Below are positions 1-12,388 of a stretch of 64,000 bases of DNA, piece by piece. Source of the DNA: Lantana camara (Eukaryota > Streptophyta > Magnoliopsida > Lamiales > Verbenaceae). Numbering within the stretch: the stretch's first letter is position 1; each line of letters opens with the position of its first letter. The DNA is taken from the NCBI GenBank assembly GCA_037501455.1, contig CM074865.1, positions 40,220,501-40,284,500 on the forward strand, read 5' to 3'. The position numbers and the translations under genes were made by a program. The notes under the pieces were generated by a model. The model worked only from the letters and a program-made list of their open reading frames with translations. It had not been told where the DNA came from and made no database searches.

Positions 1-190
1 AAAACAATATTTAAACATTCACATGCAGGTTATAATCCCAAATGAAGTTTTTAGAGCATGTCCCAAGTGGGTAAAATAAAGAAGTCATCAAAAGGGATTA
101 TAACCTTCACTTTTCATTCTTTAGGTCTTTCATGGCCCGGTGGGGAGGCGTGCATTATCCCCAACCAACTCCTCGTGTAGTTTATTAAAC

Positions 191-214
191 ATTCTTTCTT
201 TCTTTCTTTCTTTC
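191..214 (+). repeat. (TTTC)n microsatellite in LTR A
   Basis: About six TTTC repeats; the same tract is at 7051-7079 in the second LTR copy. Confidence 0.9.
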
Positions 215-1564
215 ATGCATTACATTCTTTTGTGCACATTCATGAACATTTACACCTTCTTCCTCCGGGTGATGGCCGGGGGATTGGCCCGGACCATCCA
301 TTCATTGACCAAAACGGCAACATGACTCCCCAGATGGCAGTCAGCGTCCATTCCTCGCTAACTCCAAACGAGGTCCGGTTACGCCGTTCATTGGTGGAAC
401 TAGTGTGAGGGATCACCGTCGGCCCATGCCTCCCCGGGTCACCACTCACACCAAGTCCCTGGGCCCCATTCGGTGCATTCATTCTTTCTTTCTCGCTAAA
501 ACTTTTGGTAGGTTCATAAAAGAAGGGCTTTACTTTTAAAATCATTGACTCATGAAAACGACGCTATATATATATATACTTTTGGCTGAAATCTTTACAC
601 GTTGGGAGTATATAGGTTCATTTAACTAAATAGAAGAGAAACCCACCTGTTCTTAGCTTACCAACCAAAATTAAGAAGAACAAGAGGACTCGGAAGTGTC
701 CTAAGAACCCTGTAAGTCTCCGCCCTGGAGAAAACTGTACAAGGAACAATAGAGTACACACGTAAGATTCAAGACTCTAAATGTACCATATATGACGTAC
801 GGTAATGCATTGAATACGATATGAAGGTATAAGATATGATATCATGTCATAGAAATATTCTTGTGCACAATTAATGTCTTAAAGACATGTATACAAGCCA
901 TTCATTCCTTTCAAGAAGCGTTCATATCCACATGAGTTTATGACTTTCATTTCTATATATTTCATAAATCATATCATTTCAAGTCATGAATTTCATATAA
1001 CGATTATAACTCAAATATACCACGTTTCCAATTATAAAATAAACAATAAAAGGTATTCAAATCAATAACGAAATTTAGATAACAAATAAATTCCATAATT
1101 ATAGAATAAATACAACATAGTAAATAATACTAAATAAATAATACTTATATCATATAGTATGAACATACGTACACAAATGCATGCATTTATATATCCCATG
1201 CACAAAATATACAAAACACATGCACACAAACATCATATATTACATATATATATAAATATATACCTATATTACATGCACACACTAATTACATTATATAATA
1301 TATATATATATAACCACACTTACACAATATAGTACATGCATGCCTAAATTTTAATATATACACAATATATATATGTATGCGTATATATATACACATATGA
1401 TATATATATATAGAATATCATGCACACACACGTGTTATTTATATATATAAAGACATACACTCATGCACAATGTACAACCCACATGCACAAATGACAAGCA
1501 CACATGCACATAAATTTTTATTTAAAGAAGCAAAGCATCAGTTCACGAAGATGGGAGTAAACAT

Positions 1565-1714
1565 GGTCGCGGGCGGGACGAGAAACACGCGAAAAAGGGG
1601 TCACGACCACGATGACTCACTTCTCTAGCGGCAGCCACTGTTCACTCCGAAAATCAACCAAAATCCAGTCACGGGCGCGATCGGAAAAAGCCCTACAGCG
1701 GTCGCGGGCTCGAC
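1565..1714 (-). repeat. Palindrome cluster of LTR A copy 1 (four decayed copies)
   Basis: Positions equivalent to 8481-8630, but three of the four sites carry arm mismatches, such as GTCGCGGGCGGGAC and GTCGCGGGCTCGAC. Confidence 0.7.
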
Positions 1715-3138
1715 TGCAAGCTGTAGATCGAAATCGAGGAGTTCCAGCCCCTGTTTCGTCTTCATTTTTGCAGCAGCAGAAGGGGCCATTCCAGGTCATC
1801 AAGAGCAAGTAGATAGCAGTAAAATAATGCAAAAAAAGCAGCAAAACAACTACAATAACAACAACAAATCACACAGCCACGAAAGGGATTTAAATGGTGG
1901 AGTTAAAATTCATTTCTTCAAGCTTCCATGGAGGTTCAGCTATGGTAGATCATCATTCATGTAAAATCCATGAAAAGGATGTATATATAGGAAGCAATCA
2001 AGTCATATAGATCCTATATTACTCATCAATTCAAGAAACAAAACAAGAATGGCATGAATTCATCAAGAAATGAGATTTAACCTAACTATTCACTCATATT
2101 CATCAAACTCCATCAAAACAAGCTCAAATTTGGGGATGAATGGATCAAAATGAATCTAAATCAATGTATAATACAACCCTAAGCTTACCTTGTGGATTGT
2201 TTGAAGGTTGGAAGAGACTTGAGCTTGAAATCTCCAAGGTTGGCAAGAGGTACGGATTTTCTGGAAACAGGGGATTTTTGGCTGAATTTCTACAAGTGAT
2301 GAGGGTTGGTTCGGTTAGGGAGAGTAAGAACAACTAGGGGGTTGATTTAGGGTTCCAAGGGATCAAACCATGGTTAAATTGGTCAAGGTTTGTGGAAGTT
2401 GTGACACTTTTAGTAAAAGGTGGCAGTTTAGGCGAACGTAACACGTTTCGGTTGAATTTCGGAGGTTCAAATAACTTTGGAAAAATATAAGGCTAAGTTC
2501 ATTAAACTCGAATTTTCATTGGGAGTTCAGAAAAGTTGACAAACCTGGAATCAGAGTTTCCCAGCTCAAGATATAAAATACGGAACCAAGGGTGCGCTAA
2601 GTGCTCGTTAGCCCCCGGTTTGGTTCCAATTACACGAAATAAATTTAAAACGTAATCAAAAGAATCTGAAAACATGAAACGATCATACGTACACATTCAT
2701 GACAGACATATCTTCAACATATTAAATTTCCACAAAATTTTGAATTCATTTCATATAGTAACGGCACGCAACTTGTCACGTAAATGCATATCGTTCAAGA
2801 ATTCATATAATTTCAAAATTCAAAAGAAATTTAAGAATCCATTTTAAATATTTATTAAAAATATAACGAATTACATATTATTAAAAGATTAATTAAAATA
2901 TAAAAAGTAATTATCAAAAACGATTAATTAGGCAATTAAATAATTTAAACGCGTAATTAAGGAGCACACAAGTTATTCATATCAATTCCAATTCAAATAT
3001 TGCATATATTTCAATTAATCACATATTTAACAACTAAATAACGAAATTTAAATACAGAAATCACTTATAGCCAATTAATTCGCACAATTTAGTAAACACA
3101 TATGTCCTTTTAGAATACGGAAAAGTTGGGGCGTTACA

Positions 3139-3151
3139 ATCTCTCTCCCTT
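3139..3151 (-). other. Polypurine tract, family A copy 1
   Basis: On the minus strand a purine run of the form AAGGGAGAGAGAT abuts the LTR start TGTAACGCC. This is where plus-strand DNA synthesis is primed in LTR retroelements. Copy 2 (10051-10063) has the slightly longer G run AAGGGGGAGAGAT. Confidence 0.8.
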
Positions 3152-3194
3152 AAAGGAATCCGTCCTCGGATTCACTACTCGCCCGAAAATAACC

Positions 3195-3360
3195 AATGAG
3201 AGAGCCCCGTCTCTCACAAGAAACAAGGAGAGAACCCCGTCTCTTAAACAACAATGAGAGAACCCCATCTCTCAAGAAACAATGAGAGAACCCCGTCTCT
3301 CGCAACCAAAGAGAGCACCCCATCCCTCGAATAAAAATAAGAGAATCCCTGTCTCTTACA
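3195..3360. repeat. Hairpin minisatellite, six units (copy 1)
   Basis: Six imperfect 25-32 bp units each carry GAGAG-A-CCCC-G/A-TCTCTC, so every unit is itself a short inverted repeat (GAGAG/CTCTC around a CCCC loop). The array lies about 60 bp inside the PPT of family A. The equivalent array in copy 2 (10107-10253) has five units; the missing one is the unit with loop CCCCA. In the minus-strand reading frame the units give a repeated R-R-G-S-L or R-D-G-V-L-S peptide, but no long ORF is maintained. Confidence 0.8.
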
Positions 3361-5205
3361 AACAACAATAAAGCAAGGAAGTCTCCAATACTCCTGAGCA
3401 ACACAACGCGAAACAATAATTAAAGTCACGTAAGGCACCCAAAGCAGGTAATAAATATCATCCACGTTGATTATCAATTACTCCAAGTAATTTAACATGA
3501 AAAGGAATCAAAGCACATAGTTTAAAAATTATTTAAATTAAATTTTCATGGATGCATGTATCATGGGCGCTTCATGTACCGTTCACCGTAGTTGTATAAT
3601 TTAGAATTGTGAGCGTTGTTATCCAATGCATGATCTGCCCCGAAAGTGAGCTCCGTGCTTGACTTGTCTTGAAGCTGTTCAGGGTACCCCAGTGAAGCAA
3701 TGATAGATCCTCTAAGGATTTTATTCTTTATTCCCTTCTGACTCGTACTGCTTTTAATTTTCTACTTCGGTCCTTCCTCAATCCCTATAAGTTTCCTTTG
3801 ATCAGACCGGAGCTTTGATCCCCCGTATACTATTAAATTATCCGTCCCGAAATCAAGTCCATTTCTATTTTCTTTACCCATATCAATGCCTAACATACCA
3901 TCGAAGATAACTACCCTTGGCGTCCTTAAAAGTTCATTCCCGACCTTAATATTTATGTTACACAAATCTTTTCCTATCTTCCGTTCAATTTTCCCTTTTC
4001 ACTCTCCTTAAACCTTTAAGGTGAAATTTTGTATTCGGCCCATAATATTTCTTTAATCAAAGATAGGATGTTCTTGATGATTCTTGAAGTTTGATTTAAA
4101 TTTTTATTTATTTATTTATTTATTTTTTTACCAGCATTCCTTTCTATAATAACTTGAATTGGTTCCTCCTTGGTAACTCGACTTAGGAGTTTTCCTAACT
4201 CCTTCATAACTCCTTTATCTCCAAATCAAACTTGCATACGTAGAAAGATTCGGCGAGCTATCCTCTCTGTTCCCCGTTAAAATCTTCAACCCGAATTTAG
4301 TGGTCTAGCTCTCATTTTAATGGTCAACCCTTACAGTCCTCTTATTCATCTCCACATCCCACCATAAAATTCCCGGATCTTTCCTAATTGTATTTCCGTT
4401 ATCTCTATTAATTATTTATTCGGCCACAACCTCAACTTTCGATTTTGTCTCTTGGTCATGCTCTCCCCTTTAAAATTTATGTTGTTACATATTGTACTCC
4501 ATCGATCCTTCTTTTATCGAAATTCTTGATGGAAAGATTTCATTTGGGGAGAAATTTTGACGAACCAAGCAACCCAAAGGTTATACCTCTTATCTTCCCT
4601 TTTAATTCTCTTGGTAATTGAAGCCCCCTTCTCTAGTCTTGTTCGATCCCAACATCCCGAAGCCAAATCTAGTCTCACTTTCCTTCGGAGTTCCTTTTTA
4701 CCATCTTATCCCTTACTTGAAGTTCTTTATTTATCGAAGTCTTCTTCCTTGTCAAGTGCCATCCCATTATTTCTTTTCCTCTTAACTCAGATGTGGCCAG
4801 TCGAAGATATACTTGATAAGTGAGGTGAAGGAATTCCCACCAAGTAAACAATAAAACGCATGTCGGGTAAAATGTCAATGCACGTGTCACTCTTGCAACA
4901 ATCAAATATGTAACACATTAGAGTGATGATATCAAGTAGAGATGCACGCACAAGTACAATTAAGGAAAATTAAATAATTTGATGCGAAATGATGCGCGTG
5001 CCATGGATGCTTTGAACCTGTCACCAAGCTGGCAAGTGGTTAACTCAGTAGCTTATTCTCATTTCTCTGACCATGGCTTACTTTGACGTGTTGATCACTT
5101 CTTGTCTTTCCCACGGTCTTCAAGGTTTCCACGAGTCCTTGTGCCTCAACTTGTACGTTCCACGGTCCGGGATTGAAATTTTTTGATCCCTAACTTCTTC
5201 TACAT

Positions 5206-5523
5206 CTACGGAATTAGCATACGAATTTCTTCTACATGTTGATCAAGATTCCCGCACTCGTCCTTTATGAGTTGGATTGCTGAATTGAACTTGTTTTCCA
5301 ATTGCTTCCCGTTGAGCGCATGATTTCTTTCCAAAAAGTCTTTACCTTTCTTTACCATTTTTGTTCGTTGATCTATATTTGCCAATTCAACCTCACAACA
5401 CGACAATTCAGCTTGGATTTGAAAAAAGAACTCAAATCTGGTCAGTAGTATTGTTACCTTCCATGAATTTGTATTTTCCACGTTACTTGGCTCCTTCCAA
5501 TCCCTTCCCGACTCGTTTTCCAT
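5206..5523 (-). pseudogene. Conserved coiled-coil-like ORF inside LARD A (copy 1)
   Basis: A 105-codon ORF in the sense of the element. The last ~75 residues (from F-F-F-Q-I-Q-A-E-L) are charged and heptad-like, with IQAELSCCEVEL, a KK-G-K-x-F-L-E-R-N-H block and a C-terminal V-E-E-I-R-M-L-I-P. The same reading frame is open at 12123-12380 in the second copy, with mostly amino-acid-changing differences. A degenerate relative sits in element E near 61062. I do not recognise a named family. It could be a relic of gag or of an additional ORF, or a chance ORF in a conserved non-coding block. Confidence 0.4.
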
Positions 5524-6291
5524 CTTAGTTGAAATTTAGGGCTCCCGGACTCACTTATTCCAAATCTTGACCTCTGCAACCTCTTTTCTAACCATGAAGT
5601 TTATTTAGAAATTCCTCTTTGACGACTCTTGATGCTTAATTCCCGCCGACTGTGTTTTAACTTGAATCTTCACAATCCTCGCTATCTCTTCCATAATCCG
5701 AACCCTAAGTTAAAGTACCCTCAAGGATCACTCACTCCATTCCTTAAGTTGAATGCTCCCGTTAAATCCAATTATGATATCCTATATAGGAGAGCCTCAT
5801 ATACAAATCTTCGGGGTCATAAACATTCCCCGAACAACTCTTATTTCCTCAAATGTTTCTCTCAACCTTTGCATCTCCCAAGCGGACTTCCTTTCTAACT
5901 CCTCACTCTTAATTCTAACTCCTTCTATAAAAGCCATGCTTCTAGCATTCTCTATATTTATTCCCGGTACATCCTTCTTATCTTCTATGCCTCAAACTTG
6001 CACTAAAGCGTTGTTAGTGTGATACTTGGCTGTGGTTTGATAGCATCTCCATAACTTATAAATCATCACTCATTTCAAGAAGATATGCATGCGATTAGTG
6101 CATGCTCATGTCACGTATTCAACACGGAAGGCATGGATTTAACTTAAGAATGCAACAGATAATTAACAAGATTCAACAGAGAAAGAAATTCATTCTCAAA
6201 ATCGATGCAATCCATACATTATCATGTAGTTCCTAAGCCATACGACCTAGACTGTCTCAATCACGACACGAGGACACCGGTTTTACATCTG

Positions 6292-6304
6292 GGCTCTGAT
6301 ACCA
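6292..6304 (-). other. Primer-binding site of family A (tRNA-iMet)
   Basis: The plus strand reads GGGCTCTGATACCA here; the minus strand is TGGTATCAGAGCC, complementary to the 3' end of plant initiator tRNA-Met. It starts 8 bp inside the LTR boundary at 6313, which is the spacing seen in the other gypsy elements of the window. Confidence 0.9.
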
Positions 6305-6312
6305 CTTAAGGA

Positions 6313-9300
6313 TGTAGCACCCGAGCGCAAGGTACCACATCCCCCGCAGCAAGACCCGACCCGACCCGAATATGAAATGGACAATCCATACCCGAGCTAA
6401 ATCACGGCGAACGGGGACATACAACCTCGCTAGGCTAGGCGGGAGCTAACTTTCGCAACCAAAGAGATAATAAAATAGAAATATTACCAATGCAGAAGCA
6501 AAGTATTTTCATGAATAACAAGGTAAATGAATAACAAGGTAAGTAGAGAGTAACGGGTTCGACTAGCATAGATACCTAATCCCGAAATTCAATAAAATCA
6601 TAAAACATCAATAACATATTCTCTCTGTTCCTATAAACTTATTCAGAATTCCTGATAGTAGTAACAATCAATACCAATCATACATTCTCCATAACTTAAA
6701 CAAATCATAGTTCAATATACTTATGAACAGACTCTGACTTAACCGAAAGACTTACTAGACTTGACTTCCCGCCTAGCACTCCAAACCTGCAAGAACACTG
6801 AAAACAATCCGGGTTCAGTCTATAGAAGACTGGTGGGTATAAAATGAGGCATAAGTAGCATATACAACAATATTTAAACATTCACATGCAGGTTATAATC
6901 CCAAATGAAGTTTTTAGAGCATGTCCCAAGTGGGTAAAATAAAGAAGTCATCAAAAGGGATTATAACGTTCATTTTTCATTCTTTAGGTCTTTCGTGGCC
7001 CGGTGAGTAGGCGTGCATTATCTCCAACCAACTCCTCGTGTACTTCATTAAACATTCTTTCTTTCTTTCTTTCTTTCATGCATTACATTCTTTTGTGCAC
7101 ATTCATGAATATTTACACCTTCTTCCTCCTGGTGATGGCCGGGCGATCGGCCCGAACCATCCATTCATTGACCAAAAGGGGAACATGACAACCAAGATGG
7201 CACTCAACGTCCATTCCTCTCTAACCCCTATCGAGGTCCGGTTACGCCGTTCATTGGTGGAACTAGTGTGAGGGATCACCGTCGGCCCATGCCTCCCCGG
7301 GTCACCGCTCACACCAAGTCCCTGGGCCCCATTCTGTGTATTCATTCATTCTTTCTCGCCAAAACTTTTGGTAGTTTCGTAAAATAAGGGATTTACTTTT
7401 AAAATCATTGACTCATGAAAACGACTCTATATACATATATACTTTTGGCTGATATCTTTACACTTTGGGAGTATATAGGTTCATTTAACTAAATAGAAGA
7501 GAAGCCCACCTGTTCTTAGCTTGCCAACCAAAATTAAGAAGAACAAGAGGACTCGGAAGTGTCCTAAGAACCCGGTAAGTCTCCGCCCTGGAGAAAACTG
7601 TACAAGGAACAATAGAGTACACACGTAAGACTCAAGACTCTAAATGTACCATATATGATGCACGACAATTCATTGAATACGATATGAAGGTATAAGATAT
7701 GATATCATGTCATAGAAACATTCTTGTGCACAATTAATGTCTTAAAGACATGTATACAAGCCATTCATTCCTTTCAAGAAGCGTTCATATCCACATGAGT
7801 TTATGACATTCGTTTCCATATATTTCATAAATCATATCAATTCAAGTCATGAATTTCATAAAACGAATATAACTCAAATATACCACGTTTCCAATTATAA
7901 AATAAACAATGAAACGTATTCAAATCAATAGCGAAATTTAGATAAAAAATAAATTCCATAATTATAGAATAAATACAACATAGTAAATAATACTAAATAA
8001 ATAATACTTATACCATATAGTATGAACATACGTACACAAATGCATGCATTTATATATCCCATGCACAAAATATACAAAACACATGCACACAAACATCATA
8101 TATTACATATATATATAAATATATACCTATACAGTCATGCATTTACATAGTATATATATATATATATACACACACACATTACTTGCACACACTAATTGCA
8201 TTATATAAATATATGTATATAACCTATATAACCACACTTACACAATATAGTAAATGCATGCCTAAATTTTAATACACACACAATATATATGTATACGTAT
8301 ATATATACACATGTGAGATACATATATAGAATATCATGCACACACACACGTTATTTATATATATAAAGACGTACACTCATGCACAATGTACAATCCATAG
8401 CACAAATCACAAGCACACATGCAGATAAATTTTTATTTAAAGAAGCAAAGCAGCAGTTTACGAAGATGGGAGCAAACAAGGTCGCGGGCGCGACGAGAAA
8501 CATGCCAAAAAGGGGTCACGACTGCGACAGCTCACTTCTCCAGCAGCAGCCACTGTTTATTCCGAAAATCAACCAAAATCCGATCGCGGGCACGACCAGA
8601 AAAGGCCCTACAGCGGTCGCGGGCGCGACCGCAAGCTGCAGATCGAAATCGAGGAGCTCCAGCCCATGTTTCGTCTCCATTTTTGCAGCAGCAGCAGGGG
8701 CCATTTTAGGACATCAAGAGCAAGGAGATAGAAGTAAAATAATGCAAATAAAGCAGCAAAACAACTACAATAACAGCAGCAAATCACACAGCCACGAAAG
8801 GGATGCAAATGGTGGAGTTAAAATTCATTTCTTCAAGCTTCCATGGAGGTTCAGCTATGGTAGATCATCATTCATACAAAATCCACGAAAAGAATGCATA
8901 TATAGGAAGCAATCAAGTCATATAGATCCTATATTACTCATCAATTTAAGAAACAAAACAAGAATGGCATGAATTCATCAAGAAATGAGATTTAACCTAA
9001 CTATTCACTCATATTCATCAAACTCCATCAAAACAAGCTCAAATTTGGGGAAGAATGGATCAAAATGACTCTAAATCAATTTATAATACAACCCCAAGCT
9101 TACCTTATGGATTGGTTGAAGGTGGGAAGAGATTTGAGCTTGAAATCTCCAGGTTTGGGAAGAGCTACGGGGATTTTCTGGAAACAGGGGATTTTTTACG
9201 GAATTTCTCCAAGTGATGAGGGTTGGTTCACTTAGGGAGAGTACGAGCAGCTAGGGGGTTGAGTTAGGGTTCCAAGAGATCAAACCATGATTAAATTGGT

Positions 9301-10050
9301 CAAGGTTTGTGGAAGTTATGACTCTTTTAGTAAAAGGTGGCAGTTTAGGCGAACGTACCACGTTTCGGTTGAATTTCGGAGGTCCAAATAACTTTGGAAA
9401 AATATAAGGCTAAGTTCATTCAACTTGAATTTTCGTTGCGAGTTCAGCGAAATTGACGAAAGTCAAATCCGAGTTTCCTAGCTCAAGATATCAAATACGG
9501 AACCAAGGGTACGCTAAGTGCTCGTTAGCCCTTAGTTCCAATCCCACGAAATAAATTTAAAACGCAATCAAACGAATCCGAAAACATGAAACGAGCATAC
9601 ATACACATTCATGACACACATATCTTAAACATATTAAATTTTCACAAAATTTCAAAGTCATCTCATATAGTAACGGCACGCAACTTGTCACCTAAATGCA
9701 TATCGTTCAAGAATTCATATAATTTCAAAATTCAAAAGAAATTTAAGAATCCATTTTAAATATTTATTAAAAATATAATGAATTACATATTATTAAAAGA
9801 TTAATTAAAATACAAAAAGTAATTATCATAAACGATTAATTAGGCAATTAAATAATTTAAACGCGTAATTAAGGAGCACACAAGTTATTCATATCAATTC
9901 CAATTCAAATATTGCATATATTTCAATTAATCACATATTTAACAATTAAATAATGAAATTTAAATATAGAAATCACTTATAGCCAATTAATTCGCGCAAT
10001 TTAGTAAACACATATGTCATTTTAGAATACAGAAAAGTTGGGGCATTACA
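6313..10050 (-). mobile_element. Family A LTR, complete (3738 bp)
   Basis: Both ends are visible: minus-strand TGTAATGCCCC at 10050 and GGTGCTACA at 6313. A PBS follows at one side and a PPT complement at the other, so this LTR is shared by the internal regions on both sides. No coding sequence is present; the 197-codon plus ORF at 8379-8972 runs over the palindrome cluster and is a chance ORF. Regulatory landmarks in element sense: U3 nested hairpin (9499-9539), donor (9104), palindromes (8481-8630), exon 2 (7597-7510), 64-nt hairpin (7259-7322), CAGTCT hairpin (6816-6832) and long-range stem arms (6767-6777 and 6434-6444). Confidence 0.88.
8481..8630 (-). repeat. Palindrome cluster of LTR A copy 2 (four copies)
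   Basis: GTCGCGGGCGCGAC (8481-8494), GTCACGACTGCGAC (8515-8528), ATCGCGGGCACGAC (about 8583-8596) and GGTCGCGGGCGCGACC (8615-8630). It is about 470 bp after the donor in element sense. Confidence 0.8.
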
Positions 10051-10106
10051 ATCTCTCCCCCTTAAAGGAATCCATCCTCGGATTCACTACTCGCCCGAAA
10101 ATAACC

Positions 10107-10253
10107 AATCAGAGAGCCCCGTCTCTCACAAGAAACAAGGAGAGAACCCCATCTCCTAAACAACAATGAGAGAACCCCGTCTCTCGCAACCAAAGAGAGC
10201 ACCCCGTCTCTCGAATAAAAATAAGAGAATCCCCGTCTCTTACAAACAACAAT
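10107..10253. repeat. Hairpin minisatellite, five units (copy 2)
   Basis: Same GAGAG-CCCC-CTCTC unit array as at 3195-3360 with one unit fewer. The array sits just inside the PPT, so it would lie at the 3' end of the internal part of the element's RNA. Confidence 0.8.
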
Positions 10254-10994
10254 AAAGCAAGGAAGTCTCTAATACTCCCGAGCAACACAACGCGAAACAA
10301 CAATTATAGTCACATAAGATACCCAAAGCAGGTAATAAATATCATCCACGTTGATTATCAATTACTCCAAGTAATTTAACATGATAAGGAATCAAAGCAC
10401 ATAGTATAAAAATTATTTAAATTAAATTTTCATGGATGCATGTATCATGGGTGCTTGATGTACCGTTCATCGTAGTTGCATAATTTAGAATTGTGAGCGT
10501 TGTTATCCAATGCATGATCTGCCCCGAAAGTGAGCTCCGTGCTTGACTTGTTTTGAAGCTCTTCAGGGTACCCCGGTGAAGCAATGATAGATCCTCTAAG
10601 GATTTTATTCTTTATTCCCTTCTGACTCGTACTGCTTTTAATTTTTTGGTTCGGTCCTTCCTCAATCCCTATAAGTTTCCTTCAGTCAGACCAACTCTTT
10701 AACAACCGAGCTTTGATCCCCCGTATAATATTAAATCATCCGTCCCGAAATCAGGTCCATAGCTATTTTCTTTACCCATATCAAAGCCTAACATAACATC
10801 GAAGATAACTACCCTTGGCGTCCTTAAAAGTTCATTCCCGACCTTAATATATATGTCACACGAATCTTTTCCTATCTTCCGTTTAATTTACCCTTTTAGC
10901 TCTCCTTAAACCTTTAAGGTGAAATTTGGTATTCGGCCCATAATATTTCTTTAATTGAAGATAGGATGTTCTTGATGATTCTTGAAGTTTGATT

Positions 10995-11041
<47 letters not shown>

Positions 11042-12122
11042 ACCAGCATTCCTTTCTATAATAACTTGAATCGGTTCCTCCTTGGTAACTTGACTTAGGA
11101 GTTTTCCTAACTCCTTCCTAACTCCTTCCTAACTCCTTTATCTCCAAATCAAACTTGTATACATAGAAAGATTCGGCGAGCTATCCTCTCTATTCCCCGT
11201 GAAAATCTTCAACCCGAATTTAGTGGTCTAGCTCTCATTTTAATGGTCAACCCTTACAGTCATCTTATTCATCTCAACTTCCCACCATAAAATTCCCGGA
11301 TCTTTCCTAATTGTATTTCCGTTATCTCTATTAATTATTTATTCGGCCACAACCTCAACTTTCGATTTTGCCTCTTGGTCATGCTCTCCCCCTTAAAATT
11401 TCTGTTGTTACATATTGAACTCCATCGATCCTTCTTTTATCGAAATTCTTGATGGAAAGATTTCATTTGGGGAGAAATTTTGATGAACCAAGCAACCCAA
11501 AGGTTATACCTCTTATCTTCCCTTTCAATTTTCTTGGTAATCGAAACCCCCTTCTCTATTCTTGTTCGATCCCAACATCCCGAAGCCAAATCTAGCCTCA
11601 CTTTCCTTCGGAGTTCCTTTTTACCATCTTATCCCTTACTTGATGTTCTTTATTTTTCGAAGTCTTCTTCCTTGTCAAGTGCCATCCCATTATTTCTTTT
11701 CCTATTAACTCAGATGTGGCCAGTCGAAGAGATACTTGATAAGTGAGGTGAAGGAACTTCCTACCAAGTAAACACTAAAATGCATGTCGGGTAAAATATC
11801 AATGCACGTGTCACTCTTGCAACAAGCAAATATGCAACACATTAGAGTGATGAGATCAAGTAGAGATGCACGCACAAGTACAATTAAGGAAAATTAAATA
11901 ATTTGATGCAAATGATGCCCGTGCCATGAATGCTTTAAACCTGTCACCAAGATGGCAAGTGATTAACTCGATAGCTTGTTCTCATTTCTCTGACCATGGC
12001 TTACTTTGATGTGTTGATCACTTCTTGTCTTTCCCACGGTCTTCAAGATATCCATGAGTCCTTGTGCCTCAACTTGTACCTTCCACGGTCCGGGATTGAA
12101 AATTTTCGATCCTTAACTTCTT

Positions 12123-12380
12123 CTACATCCACGGAATTAGCATACGAATTTCTTCTACATCTTGATAAAGATTCCCGCACTCGTCCTTTATGAGTTGGAT
12201 TGGTGAGTTGAACTTGTTTTCCAATTGCTTCCCCTTGAGCGCATGATTTCTTTCCAAAAACTCTTTGCCTTTCTTTACTGTTTCTGTTCGTTGATCTATA
12301 TTTCCCAATTCAACCTCACAACACGACAATTCAGCTTGGATTTGAAAAATGAACTCAAATCTGGTCCATAGTATTGTCAC
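12123..12380 (-). pseudogene. Conserved coiled-coil-like ORF inside LARD A (copy 2, 5' truncated)
   Basis: An 85-codon ORF colinear with residues 25-105 of the ORF at 5206-5523 and sharing IQAELSCCEVEL and the F-L-E-R-N-H-A-L and K-Q-L-E-N-K-F-N-S blocks. Its upstream part is missing because the internal region is cut at about 12388. The open frame in both copies despite several substitutions suggests former coding, but with only two copies this is weak. Confidence 0.4.
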
Positions 12381-12388
12381 CTTTCACT

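Larger units (their letters stand above)
1..3138 (-). mobile_element. Family A gypsy-type LTR, partial (3' LTR of minus-strand LARD)
   Basis: The element reads on the minus strand. Its LTR begins at 3138 (plus strand ends GGCGTTACA, i.e. TGTAACGCC on the minus strand) and runs out of the window at position 1, so the end of the LTR is missing. It is followed on the plus strand by the complement of a polypurine tract. It matches the copy at 6313-10050 throughout, offset by about 6.86 kb. It contains no gene; ORFs here are short and overlap AT-rich and palindromic sequence. It holds the first splice-donor consensus (2189), palindrome cluster (1565-1714), small exon (657-734), 64-nt hairpin (396-459) and U3 nested hairpin (2582-2627) described separately. 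Confidence 0.85.
3139..6312 (-). mobile_element. Family A LARD internal region, copy 1 (non-coding)
   Basis: This 3174-bp stretch lies between two family A LTRs. It starts (minus sense) with a PBS at 6292-6304 and ends with a PPT at 3139-3151. No gag, protease, integrase or RT motif is visible in any frame. A 105-codon minus ORF (5206-5523), a hairpin minisatellite (3195-3360), an (ATTT)n tract near 4103 and an internal purine tract (4461-4472) are the only distinct parts. LTRs over 3 kb with a non-coding interior are the hallmark of LARDs (large retrotransposon derivatives). Confidence 0.8.
10051..12388 (-). mobile_element. Family A LARD internal region, copy 2, truncated
   Basis: Matches 3139-5460 nearly base for base, then breaks at about 12388 inside the coiled-coil-like ORF. 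The rest, including the PBS, is lost, and sequence beyond belongs to a plus-strand LTR end. Differences from copy 1 include one minisatellite unit fewer, a (TA)n plus poly-T tract at 10998-11040 where copy 1 has (ATTT)n, and a triplicated CTAACTCCTTC near 11101-11140. Confidence 0.82.

Noticed and set aside
4557..4823. 88-codon ORF repeated at 11480-11746
   Set aside because: It is antisense to the LARD interior. Both copies are open only because the two regions are near-identical duplicates; no motif is visible.
8379..8972. 197-codon plus-strand ORF
   Set aside because: It lies antisense to LTR A and spans the palindrome cluster. The other LTR copy does not keep the frame, and no domain is visible.
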